Notes under the pieces: generated by a model | What the model was told of the DNA's origin: nothing | The model's input: the letters and a program-made list of their open reading frames with translations, nothing else | The model's database searches: none | Shown here: positions 8,269 through 15,594 of the stretch, piece by piece | How the letters are laid out: each line of letters opens with the position of its first letter | How positions within the stretch are numbered: the first letter of the stretch is position 1 | Made by a program: the position numbers and the translations under genes | Assembly: GCA_002382325.1 (NCBI GenBank) | Contig: DGAG01000007.1 | Location: 248,001-312,000, forward strand | DNA: 64,000 bases | Source: Epsilonproteobacteria bacterium UBA4036 | Lineage (GTDB): Bacteria; Campylobacterota; Campylobacteria; Campylobacterales; Arcobacteraceae | Direction of reading: 5' to 3'

Positions 8269-10941
8269 TTATGCTTTTACTGGATTGATTTTAGTAGGAT
8301 CAATTTCATATTTTTTCATAGCTTGTGCTACAACTGATTTTTCAACTTTACCTAATTTTGCCAATTGTGCCAATGTCGTAAATACAATAAAGTTTGTGTC
8401 AACTTCAAAGAACTTTCTTAAGTTTGCTCGAGAATCTGATCGTCCAAAACCATCTGTTCCTAAGGCTTTGAATGTTCCTTTTACAAAGGGTACAAGTTGC
8501 TCAGAGTAAGCTTTCATATAATCCGTTGCTGAAATGATAATATTTTCATCATCGCTTCCAAGCACTTGATCCACGTAAGCTACTTTTTCTTCCGAACCAA
8601 TGTTTAACAAGTTGTCTCTTTCTACATCTTGAGCTTCTCGTGTTAATTCATTGTATGAAGTAACAGAGTAAATATCTGAAGCAATACCATACTCATTTGC
8701 TAATACTTCAGCTGCTTCAAGTACATGTTGGAAAATTGCACCAGACCCCAATAATTTTACTTTGAAATTATTTTTAGCTTCTACTGATTTTAATTTGTAA
8801 ATTCCTTTAATAATTCCTTCTTCTACCCCTTGAGGCATGGCAGGTTGTTTGTAGTTTTCATTTAATGTGGTTAAATAATAGAAAACATCTTCTTGTGCTT
8901 CCCCATACATTCTTTCAATTCCATTTTGAACAATTACAGCAACTTCATAACCAAATGTTGGGTCATACGTAATACAACTTGGAATGGTATTGGCAATAAT
9001 ATGAGAGTGTCCATCTTCGTGTTGTAACCCTTCACCATTGAGTGTTGTTCTTCCCGATGTACCACCTACTAAGAAACCTCTTGCTTTTTGATCTCCTGCT
9101 GCCCAACACATATCACCCGTTCTTTGGAATCCAAACATTGAGTAAAAGACATAAAATGGGATCATGGGAGAATCATTTACAGAGTAAGAAGTTGCAGCAG
9201 CAACCCAAGAACCCATCGCACCTAATTCATTGATACCTTCTTGTAATACTTGTCCTTTTTTATCTTCTTTATAATAAGCAACTTGGTCTCTGTCTTGTGG
9301 AATATATTTTTGACCTTCAGATGAGTAAATCCCCAATTGTCTGAACATCCCTTCCATACCAAATGTTCTTGCTTCATCAGGAACGATTGGAACAATTCGT
9401 TTACCAATATTTTTATCTTTAACTAATACATTTAAAACCCGTACAAATGCCATAGTTGTAGAAATCTCTCGATCACCTGAACCTTCTAAAATTGAATCAA
9501 ATGAGTTTAATGCAGGAACAGTTAATGGTGTTGAAAATTGTGTTCTTCGTTGAGGAACGTATCCACCCAATTGAGCTCTTTTTTCTTGAATATATTTAAC
9601 TTCTTCACTGTCAGGGGAAGGAACATAATACGGTACTTTTTCTAATTCTTCGTCTGGAATTGGAATATCAAATCGGTCTCTAAATTGTCTTAAAGAAGCT
9701 AAATCAACTTTTTTAACACCATGCGCAATATTTTTACCCTCAGCTGCTTCACCCATACCGTAACCTTTAACGGTTTTAGCTAAAATTACTGTTGGTCGTC
9801 CTACTGTTTCATTGGCTTTTTTAAATGCTGCATACACTTTAACAGGGTCATGTCCACCTCGGTTTAACATCCAAATATCATCGTCACTCATATTTTCTAC
9901 AAGTTTTGCTGTTTCGGGATATTTGTTAAAGAAGTGTTCTCTTGTGTAAGCTCCACCTTTTTGTTTAAAGTTTTGATATTCACCATCAACGGTTTCTTCC
10001 ATAAGCTCAAGAAGTTTTCCAGAAGTATCTTTGGCTAAAAGTTCATCCCAGTGTCGTCCCCAGATGACTTTGGTCACTTCCCAACCTGCTCCTCTGAACT
10101 GACCTTCTAATTCTTGGATAATTTTTCCATTTCCTCGAACGGGTCCATCAAGTCGTTGTAAGTTACAGTTAATAACAAAGATTAAATTGTCTAATCCTTC
10201 ACGTCCTGCAAGTCCAATAGCACCCAATGATTCTGGCTCATCACACTCACCATCACCCATAAAACAATATACTTTTTGTTTTGAACAATCTTTAATTCCA
10301 CGATCGGTTAAATATTTTAAAAATCTTGCTTGATAAATCGCTTGTATTGGACCTAGTCCCATTGAAACGGTTGGGAATTGCCAATATTCTGGCATAAGTT
10401 TTGGGTGTGGATAAGAAGAGAGTCCATCACACAATGCTTCTTGTCTGAAATTGTCCATTTGTTCTTGTGAAATTCTTCCTTCTACAAATGAACGTGCGTA
10501 AATTCCCGGAGAAATATGTCCTTGGAAAAATACTAAATCTCCTCCATCGGGATGGGAAGGGGCTTTAAAAAAGTGATTAAATCCAACATCATACAGTGTT
10601 GCTGATGATTGGAATGATGAAATATGCCCTCCAAGTTCTAACTCTTTTTTTGAAGCTCTTAAAACCATGGCTTGAGCATTCCATCGGATTATTGAACGAA
10701 TCTTTCTCTCTAAAGAAAGATTTCCAGGCATTTTTGGCTCGTGTTCAACAGGGATGGTGTTTACATATGCCGTAGTGGCACTGTAGGGTAAATAAGCACC
10801 ACTTCTTCTTGCTTTATCAATCAGCTTCTCCAATAAAAAGTGAGCTCGATCGCCACCCTCTTCTTGAATAACCACTTCTAAAGCTTCTATCCATTCTTGT
10901 GTTTCAGATGGATCAACATCTTCTAAATTCATAACAGACAT
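8269..10941 (-). CDS. aceE: Pyruvate dehydrogenase E1, homodimeric type
   Basis: The protein has 890 residues from the chosen ATG (Met-Ser-Val-Met-Asn), close to E. coli AceE (887). An upstream in-frame ATG would add nine residues, but an AAGGAAT ribosome site sits correctly before the chosen start. The thiamine diphosphate motif GDGECDEPES, NLQRLDGPVRGNGK and the C-terminal transketolase-like domain are all present. It decarboxylates pyruvate and loads acetyl on the AceF lipoyl arms. First gene of the aceE-aceF-lpd operon. Most Campylobacter and Helicobacter instead use a ferredoxin/flavodoxin oxidoreductase, so a full PDH operon points to a more oxygen-tolerant lineage. Confidence 0.96.
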   Translation of the reverse strand: MSVMNLEDVDPSETQEWIEALEVVIQEEGGDRAHFLLEKLIDKARRSGAYLPYSATTAYVNTIPVEHEPKMPGNLSLERKIRSIIRWNAQAMVLRASKKELELGGHISSFQSSATLYDVGFNHFFKAPSHPDGGDLVFFQGHISPGIYARSFVEGRISQEQMDNFRQEALCDGLSSYPHPKLMPEYWQFPTVSMGLGPIQAIYQARFLKYLTDRGIKDCSKQKVYCFMGDGECDEPESLGAIGLAGREGLDNLIFVINCNLQRLDGPVRGNGKIIQELEGQFRGAGWEVTKVIWGRHWDELLAKDTSGKLLELMEETVDGEYQNFKQKGGAYTREHFFNKYPETAKLVENMSDDDIWMLNRGGHDPVKVYAAFKKANETVGRPTVILAKTVKGYGMGEAAEGKNIAHGVKKVDLASLRQFRDRFDIPIPDEELEKVPYYVPSPDSEEVKYIQEKRAQLGGYVPQRRTQFSTPLTVPALNSFDSILEGSGDREISTTMAFVRVLNVLVKDKNIGKRIVPIVPDEARTFGMEGMFRQLGIYSSEGQKYIPQDRDQVAYYKEDKKGQVLQEGINELGAMGSWVAAATSYSVNDSPMIPFYVFYSMFGFQRTGDMCWAAGDQKARGFLVGGTSGRTTLNGEGLQHEDGHSHIIANTIPSCITYDPTFGYEVAVIVQNGIERMYGEAQEDVFYYLTTLNENYKQPAMPQGVEEGIIKGIYKLKSVEAKNNFKVKLLGSGAIFQHVLEAAEVLANEYGIASDIYSVTSYNELTREAQDVERDNLLNIGSEEKVAYVDQVLGSDDENIIISATDYMKAYSEQLVPFVKGTFKALGTDGFGRSDSRANLRKFFEVDTNFIVFTTLAQLAKLGKVEKSVVAQAMKKYEIDPTKINPVKA

Positions 10942-11388
10942 ATAATTCCTTTTCAATAATATTTTCACTTTCGTTAAATACTTAATTAATATTTAACTAT
11001 TGGAACTAACATAATACTATAAATAACTTATTGGGTTGTTATCTTTTTTGAGTAAAGTAAAATTATAAGAAAATAAAATTTTTATTATAAAATTTCACTA
11101 ATTTTGATATTTTTCATAAAAAAATTAGATTTATAAATTAACTAATATTTAAGTTATTACATAATTTTGAAATTACTTACTCCTATTTATGTCTCATTTT
11201 TTAGAGAATTGTACTACTTATGTACATTATATCATATCTTGTTCATATCATTTAATCAAACCTTAATTAAAAATATTAGATTTTCCAATATTAGTATTAA
11301 CTTAAGATAAAGGTTATAATTAGCCATCGAAAATCAAAGTTTAAATTAAGTTAAACCCAAAAATCAACTTAAGGAAAAAAGAAGATAT
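10942..11388. other. 447-bp divergent intergenic region (PDH operon / lipoyl genes)
   Basis: Very AT-rich DNA with no gene visible in it. The right side has a TATAAT at 11315-11320, a plausible -10 for the lipM-lipA unit, about 70 bp before its start. A 7-bp inverted repeat, TTAAGTT at 11346-11352 and AACTTAA at 11366-11372, lies in that leader just before the AAGG of the ribosome site and could fold over it. On the left, the aceE promoter must lie here but no clear pair of boxes stands out. Confidence 0.5.
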
Positions 11389-12123
11389 ATGAAAAATGGT
11401 GCCACGTTTAGAGTCATTCACACGCATAATCAAAGTGCAACGATGAATATGGCGATGGATAAAGCCTTGGCAATGTCATTTAAGAAAGAAGATAAACCCA
11501 TCTTACGATTTTATACGTGGGAAAATTCTTTTACTGTTGGTGTTTCACAAAACACACAAGACTATACCCAAACATACAACAGTTTTAAGGGCAACTGCGC
11601 AAAACGTATGACAGGTGGTGGTGTTTTATTTCATGGACACGATCTTTCATACAGTTTGGTTTTACCCACACATTTTTTAGAAAATTTGAGTGTAAAAGAG
11701 AGTTATGAAAAGATATGTTCTTTTTTACTTTTCTTTTATAAAAGTTTAAATCTTGAAGCAATGTATGCAAAAGATATTAAGGCTATAAATTTAAGTAAGA
11801 GTGATTTTTGTCAAATAGGTTTTGAAGCCTATGATATAGTAATTCAAGGGATTAAAATAGGTGGAAATGCCCAAAAACGTACTAAAAATATGATTTTTCA
11901 ACATGGCTCTATTCCTTTATATCAAACACAAAGAAGTAAAGAGTTTGGGAACAGTTTAGAAGATTTAGACATTACCCTAACGTATGAAGAGGCCATTGAA
12001 AGATTGAGTGAGGCTTTTTGCCAAACATTTAATGCAAAACTTGAAGAGTCCAGTTTAAATGAAAAAGAAAAAGAATATTTAAAGAAATTATTAAAGGAAA
12101 GCAATGACAGCACCAACAACTAA
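11389..12123 (+). CDS. LipM/LplA-family octanoyl- or lipoyl-transferase
   Basis: The protein has 244 residues, with a BPL/LplA/LipB catalytic fold and no LplA C-terminal accessory domain. KRMTGGGVLFHGHDLSYS (72-89) matches the conserved RRxTGGGxVxH region. KIGGNAQKR (156-164) carries the conserved acyl-adenylate/amide lysine, followed by QHGSIPL. A Cys (Cys141, in DFCQIGFEAYDIVI) lies where LipM-type octanoyltransferases have their acyl-thioester cysteine, so de novo octanoyl transfer from ACP is more likely than salvage ligation; this is an inference by motif alignment. It overlaps lipA by 20 bp, and lipA would add the sulfurs. The targets next door are the AceF lipoyl domains. Confidence 0.8.
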   Translation: MKNGATFRVIHTHNQSATMNMAMDKALAMSFKKEDKPILRFYTWENSFTVGVSQNTQDYTQTYNSFKGNCAKRMTGGGVLFHGHDLSYSLVLPTHFLENLSVKESYEKICSFLLFFYKSLNLEAMYAKDIKAINLSKSDFCQIGFEAYDIVIQGIKIGGNAQKRTKNMIFQHGSIPLYQTQRSKEFGNSLEDLDITLTYEEAIERLSEAFCQTFNAKLEESSLNEKEKEYLKKLLKESNDSTNN

Positions 12124-12988
12124 AGCTGAATATAAAAAACCCGTATGGTTAAGAAAAAAAATAACACCTGCTGCCCAAATAGAAATGGAAACACTTTTAA
12201 AAGATGTGGGAGGATTGCATACCATTTGTCAAGAAGCAAAATGCCCCAATATCAGTGAATGTTTCTCCAATAAAAATGCTACATTTTTAATTTTAGGAAA
12301 CATTTGTACACGAAGATGCAGCTATTGTAACGTACACACAGGACTTCCTACAGAAGTTGATTTAAGTGAAATACAAAAAGTTACCACTTCTGTTTTACAC
12401 TTAGGATTGAAGTTTGTGGTTATCACCAGTCCTGCAAGAGATGATTTAAGCGATGGTGGAGCAGAACAATTTTACAGAGTTACCCAAGATATTTTAGAAA
12501 AATCACCTCAAACACAAGTCGAGATTTTAATTCCAGATTTTAAAGCCAAAGAAGCCTCGCTTCAACGGGTTGTTGATTCAGGTGCCGTAATTATCGGACA
12601 TAACATCGAAACTGTGCCAAGATTTTATAAAATCAGAAAAAATGCCTCATATGAGCGTTCAATTGGTGTGTTAAAACGACTTAAAGAATTAGGTGGAGAT
12701 AAAATCAAAACCAAAAGTGCTTTAATGGTCGGACTTGGTGAAACAGAAGAAGAGATGGTGCAAGTCTTTAAAGATTTAATTGCCGTGGGATGTAAGTTTT
12801 TAAGTATCGGGCAATACTTAGCACCCTCAGGTGAATATGAAAAAGTTGTAGAATATGTCAAACCCGAACAATTTGTCAGATATAAACAACTTGCCATGGA
12901 TTTAGGCTTTGAATTTGTACACAGCACTCCTTATGCCAGAAGTTCATATATGGCACATGAGTATTTGAGTAAGCAAAATAGTAAATAG
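12104..12988 (+). CDS. lipA: Lipoyl synthase
   Basis: The protein has 294 residues. The auxiliary 4Fe-4S cluster cysteines Cys42, Cys47 and Cys53 (CxxxxCxxxxxC) come first. They are followed by the radical-SAM CxxxCxxC (Cys68, Cys72, Cys75, in NICTRRCSYCNVHTG). The C-terminal RSSY motif, whose serine ligates the auxiliary cluster, is present in YARSSYMAHEY. It inserts two sulfur atoms into octanoyl chains on E2 and H proteins. It is translationally coupled to the LipM-like gene. The stop codon lies in the first heptad unit of the repeat array at 12980. Confidence 0.97.
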   Translation: MTAPTTKAEYKKPVWLRKKITPAAQIEMETLLKDVGGLHTICQEAKCPNISECFSNKNATFLILGNICTRRCSYCNVHTGLPTEVDLSEIQKVTTSVLHLGLKFVVITSPARDDLSDGGAEQFYRVTQDILEKSPQTQVEILIPDFKAKEASLQRVVDSGAVIIGHNIETVPRFYKIRKNASYERSIGVLKRLKELGGDKIKTKSALMVGLGETEEEMVQVFKDLIAVGCKFLSIGQYLAPSGEYEKVVEYVKPEQFVRYKQLAMDLGFEFVHSTPYARSSYMAHEYLSKQNSK

Positions 12989-13061
12989 TGAGTGGTGAGA
13001 GGTAAGAAGTAAATAGAAATTACCACTTATTACTACTCACTTCTTACTTTTCACTTCTCAC
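12980..13061. repeat. Heptad array site A (inverted pair)
   Basis: The left arm (12980-13016) is five consecutive 7-bp units of the type RGTRANN: AGTAAAT, AGTGAGT, GGTGAGA, GGTAAGA, AGTAAAT. The right arm (13033-13061) is the inverse; reverse-complemented it matches 23 of 29 bases of the left arm. The lipA stop codon lies in the array. It may also act as a hairpin terminator between lipA and the dipeptidase gene. Compare the sites near 14391, 15150 and 19701. Confidence 0.75.
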
Positions 13062-13106
13062 CCAAAATATGGTACAATCCCCCACTAAAAATTCAAAGGA
13101 TAACTA

Positions 13107-14405
13107 TTGAGTGATGTGATTGAACTGTTTAAAGAAATAACCAAAGTACCTCGTTGTTCAAAAGAACACACCCCTTTTATAACCTACATTCAAAACTTTG
13201 CAAAACAATATGGCTATGAGTGTTTTACAGATAACGTCAATAATATTTTATGCAAAAAGCCAAACTCACAGGCAAAATTATGTATCCAAAACCACTATGA
13301 TATCGTTTGTTTAATTGATGGATGCGTTCCTGAAATCATTGAAGAAGATGGATATTTAAAAGCCAAAGATTCAACTTTGGGTGCTGATAATGGAATTGGC
13401 TGTGCGTATATGTTAAGTTTGATGAAACAAGGCTATGATTGCGAATATCTGTTTACTTCAGATGAAGAGATAGGACTTATTGGTGCTAATGCCATTGAGT
13501 TTGAATTACAAAGTCAATATATGCTTAATATCGACAGTGAACGAGAAGGTGAAATCTGCATAGGTTGTGCAGGTGGTGTGGATATTTTTGGTTCATTTTC
13601 AAAAAAACACATTGTATCCAATGAGGACAATTATAATTTATATGAAATATCCATTGGCAACTTGCCAGGAGGTCATAGTGGTGTAAATATCGATGAAAAT
13701 CGTCCCAATGCCCTTAAACTCTTAGCCCAAAGTATAAAAGAATGCGAAGGGAAATTACTCGATATCAATGGAGGTGAGCGTATTAACTCTATTCCTGTTA
13801 ATGCCAAAGCCATTATCGCCTCACACATCAAACCAAAATCAACACACGAACAAATGAAAATCGAAAAAATCGATACAAAAAGTGAGCATTTAAGCCTTTA
13901 TGATGACAATCTGATTGACTTTATGTACGCTTTTGCCAATGGTGTTCGTGGGTTTGATAAAAGTTTGAATGTGGTTTTAACCTCTATCAATCTTGCCATC
14001 ATTAAAACAACCATAGATGAAATCAAAATTGAGTTAAGTGCTCGTTCTATGGACAATGATGAGCTTAAACGTATTCAAAATGAAACGGTGTGTATGTTAA
14101 AGAATTATGGATTTGAAACAAGCACTTGCGGAAAATATCCTGCGTGGAAACCACAAATCAATGAGTTTACCAACACCGTTTTAGGAATTTACCAACAGCA
14201 CTCACCACACGCTGCTTTAGAGGCTATTCATGCAGGGCTAGAATGTGCTTTATTTCAAGCAAAATATCCCAAACTCAATGTTGCGTCAATTGGTCCAAAT
14301 ATTCATAATCCTCATTCAAAAGCAGAAAAAGTAGAGATAAAATCGGTTGAAAATCTCTATACGATTCTTTTGGATATTGTTAAAAAAGTAACGAGTGAAA
14401 AGTAA
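13107..14405 (+). CDS. pepD: PepD-like M20-family aminoacyl-histidine dipeptidase
   Basis: The protein has 432 residues. Metal-binding motifs of the M20/PepD family are visible: NHYDIVC, GADNGIG with the bridging Asp, SDEEIGLIGA with the general base Glu, and the late AIHAGLECALF. GGHSGVNID matches the lid/dimer domain of carnosine-type dipeptidases. It probably hydrolyses X-His or other small dipeptides in the cytoplasm. The start is TTG, chosen because AAAGGA stands six bases upstream and no ATG fits better. The last codons (Val-Thr-Ser-Glu-Lys-stop) are encoded by the heptad repeat at 14389. Confidence 0.85.
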   Translation: MSDVIELFKEITKVPRCSKEHTPFITYIQNFAKQYGYECFTDNVNNILCKKPNSQAKLCIQNHYDIVCLIDGCVPEIIEEDGYLKAKDSTLGADNGIGCAYMLSLMKQGYDCEYLFTSDEEIGLIGANAIEFELQSQYMLNIDSEREGEICIGCAGGVDIFGSFSKKHIVSNEDNYNLYEISIGNLPGGHSGVNIDENRPNALKLLAQSIKECEGKLLDINGGERINSIPVNAKAIIASHIKPKSTHEQMKIEKIDTKSEHLSLYDDNLIDFMYAFANGVRGFDKSLNVVLTSINLAIIKTTIDEIKIELSARSMDNDELKRIQNETVCMLKNYGFETSTCGKYPAWKPQINEFTNTVLGIYQQHSPHAALEAIHAGLECALFQAKYPKLNVASIGPNIHNPHSKAEKVEIKSVENLYTILLDIVKKVTSEK

Positions 14406-14460
14406 CGAGTAACAAGGATATTATGATGAAAAAAACTGGTCACTCGTCACTCTTTACTGG
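14389..14460. repeat. Heptad array site B (inverted pair)
   Basis: The left arm comprises AGTAACG, AGTGAAA, AGTAACG, AGTAACA. The 26 bases at 14391-14416 recur exactly, inverted, at 15150-15175. The right arm (14437-14460) is an inverse array (heptads AGTAAAG, AGTGACG, AGTGACC on the minus strand). The left arm holds the stop codon of the dipeptidase gene. The right arm encodes residues Thr-Gly-His-Ser-Ser at the start of the DUF2461 protein. Confidence 0.8.
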
Positions 14461-15136
14461 TTTCTCGCAACAAGGCTTGGATTTTCTAGATCAAATTAAA
14501 GCCAATAACACTAAAGTATGGTTTGAAAACAATCGTCATATTTGGGAAGAAACCATACTAAAACCTAATATTGCGTATATAGAAGAAATGGGTGAACACT
14601 TAATTGCACTTGCCCCTTTTATCAAAGCGTTACCCAAAGTTTCAGGCTCTTTATTTAGAATTTACAAAGATACAAGATTTTCTCATGATAAAACACCCAT
14701 AAAAACAAAAATAGGTATTTTGTTTTGGCAAGGCAATTCACATCGTATGCAAAGTGCCAGCTTTTATATGCATTATACGTCAAGTGAAGTTTTCGTAGCA
14801 ACGGGGATTCGGACATTTAAGCCACCCTTGCTAAAAAAATATCGAGAATATATAAAAAATGAGAAAAATGCCCAAGCATTGCATATGATTTTAGAAAAGC
14901 TAGATCAAAAAGGGATTTGTACCGTTGAACCACACTTTAAAAGATATCCTCAAGGCTTTAAAGAAGAAGATAAATATGCTTATTTGAGTCTTTATAACAG
15001 TATGTACGCTTACACAACATTCAAGCCCAATAAAATATTTTTAAGTACAAAAATAATCAATAAGAATTTTAAATTTTATCGAGAGACCTTAGAGTTATTT
15101 GAGTGGCTTTATGAGATGAATAACAGTGACAAGTAA
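14423..15136 (+). CDS. DUF2461 family protein
   Basis: The protein has 237 residues. The hallmark sequence FSQQGLDFLDQIKANNTKVW, then LFRIYKDTRFSHDKTPIKT and FYMHYTSSEVFVATGI, identify the DUF2461 (TIGR02453) family, whose function is unknown. Relatives usually begin close to the Leu-Phe-Thr-Gly-Phe motif; here about nine extra residues precede it and are encoded by a heptad array, so the present N-terminus may be a by-product of that insertion. The downstream stop codon also lies in a heptad unit. It is flanked by a 26-bp inverted repeat (14391 and 15150). Confidence 0.82.
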   Translation: MMKKTGHSSLFTGFSQQGLDFLDQIKANNTKVWFENNRHIWEETILKPNIAYIEEMGEHLIALAPFIKALPKVSGSLFRIYKDTRFSHDKTPIKTKIGILFWQGNSHRMQSASFYMHYTSSEVFVATGIRTFKPPLLKKYREYIKNEKNAQALHMILEKLDQKGICTVEPHFKRYPQGFKEEDKYAYLSLYNSMYAYTTFKPNKIFLSTKIINKNFKFYRETLELFEWLYEMNNSDK

Positions 15137-15183
15137 CGTGAAAATATAACTTGTTACTCGTTACTTTTCACTCGTCACTCACC
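15125..15183. repeat. Heptad array site C (convergent gene ends)
   Basis: A short left arm (AGTGACA, AGTAACG, about 15125-15138) holds the stop of the DUF2461 gene. The longer inverse arm (15150-15183) reads AGTGACG, AGTGAAA, AGTAACG, AGTAACA on the minus strand and holds the stop of the 117-residue gene. Positions 15150-15175 are an exact inverted copy of 14391-14416. Confidence 0.8.
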
Positions 15184-15521
15184 ACACGTTTCGCTTTATT
15201 AATCTCACGTTCATATGTATAAACCATAAAATCAAACATCTTAGTGCCTTTATTTCGAGAAAAGAAAGAGAACATTTCAATAAGCCTAAAACTCATCCTA
15301 AAAAATGCAGTAAAAGGCACTAAGTATGTTATAAGCGTTTCATATTTTCTGTTGGGATAATACGCGTCAAACTCCTCTTTAAGTTTTCCCAGTATCTCAT
15401 TTTGCTTTTGCAAATCATCGGGATCATTGGCTTTGATAATCGTAATGGCTAAAAGTAAATTTAATACAAACATAAAGGCATTTAAATTCCAGCCCAAAAT
15501 AAAAATCTCACTGTACGTCAT
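15168..15521 (-). CDS. Unknown small membrane protein
   Basis: The protein has 117 residues. One strong hydrophobic helix lies at about residues 6-29 (FILGWNLNAFMFVLNLLLAI) and a second, amphipathic one around 64-85 (LITYLVPFTAFFRMSFRLIE). The rest is charged and probably cytoplasmic. I do not recognise the family. It is convergent with the DUF2461 gene and starts 73 bp from the end of the chemoreceptor gene. The last four codons (Val-Ser-Asp-Glu) come from the heptad repeat. Confidence 0.6.
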   Translation of the reverse strand: MTYSEIFILGWNLNAFMFVLNLLLAITIIKANDPDDLQKQNEILGKLKEEFDAYYPNRKYETLITYLVPFTAFFRMSFRLIEMFSFFSRNKGTKMFDFMVYTYEREINKAKRVVSDE

Positions 15522-15594
15522 TTTTTCTCCGTATAATCTTAATCGATAAAATTATAGCAAAAAGCTCTTAAGGGCACCTCTCAAAGCCAAGAGA

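Noticed and set aside
10942..11388. Riboswitch or small RNA in the long gap before the lipoyl genes
   Set aside because: Only a weak 7-bp stem is visible and no known riboswitch core could be recognised.
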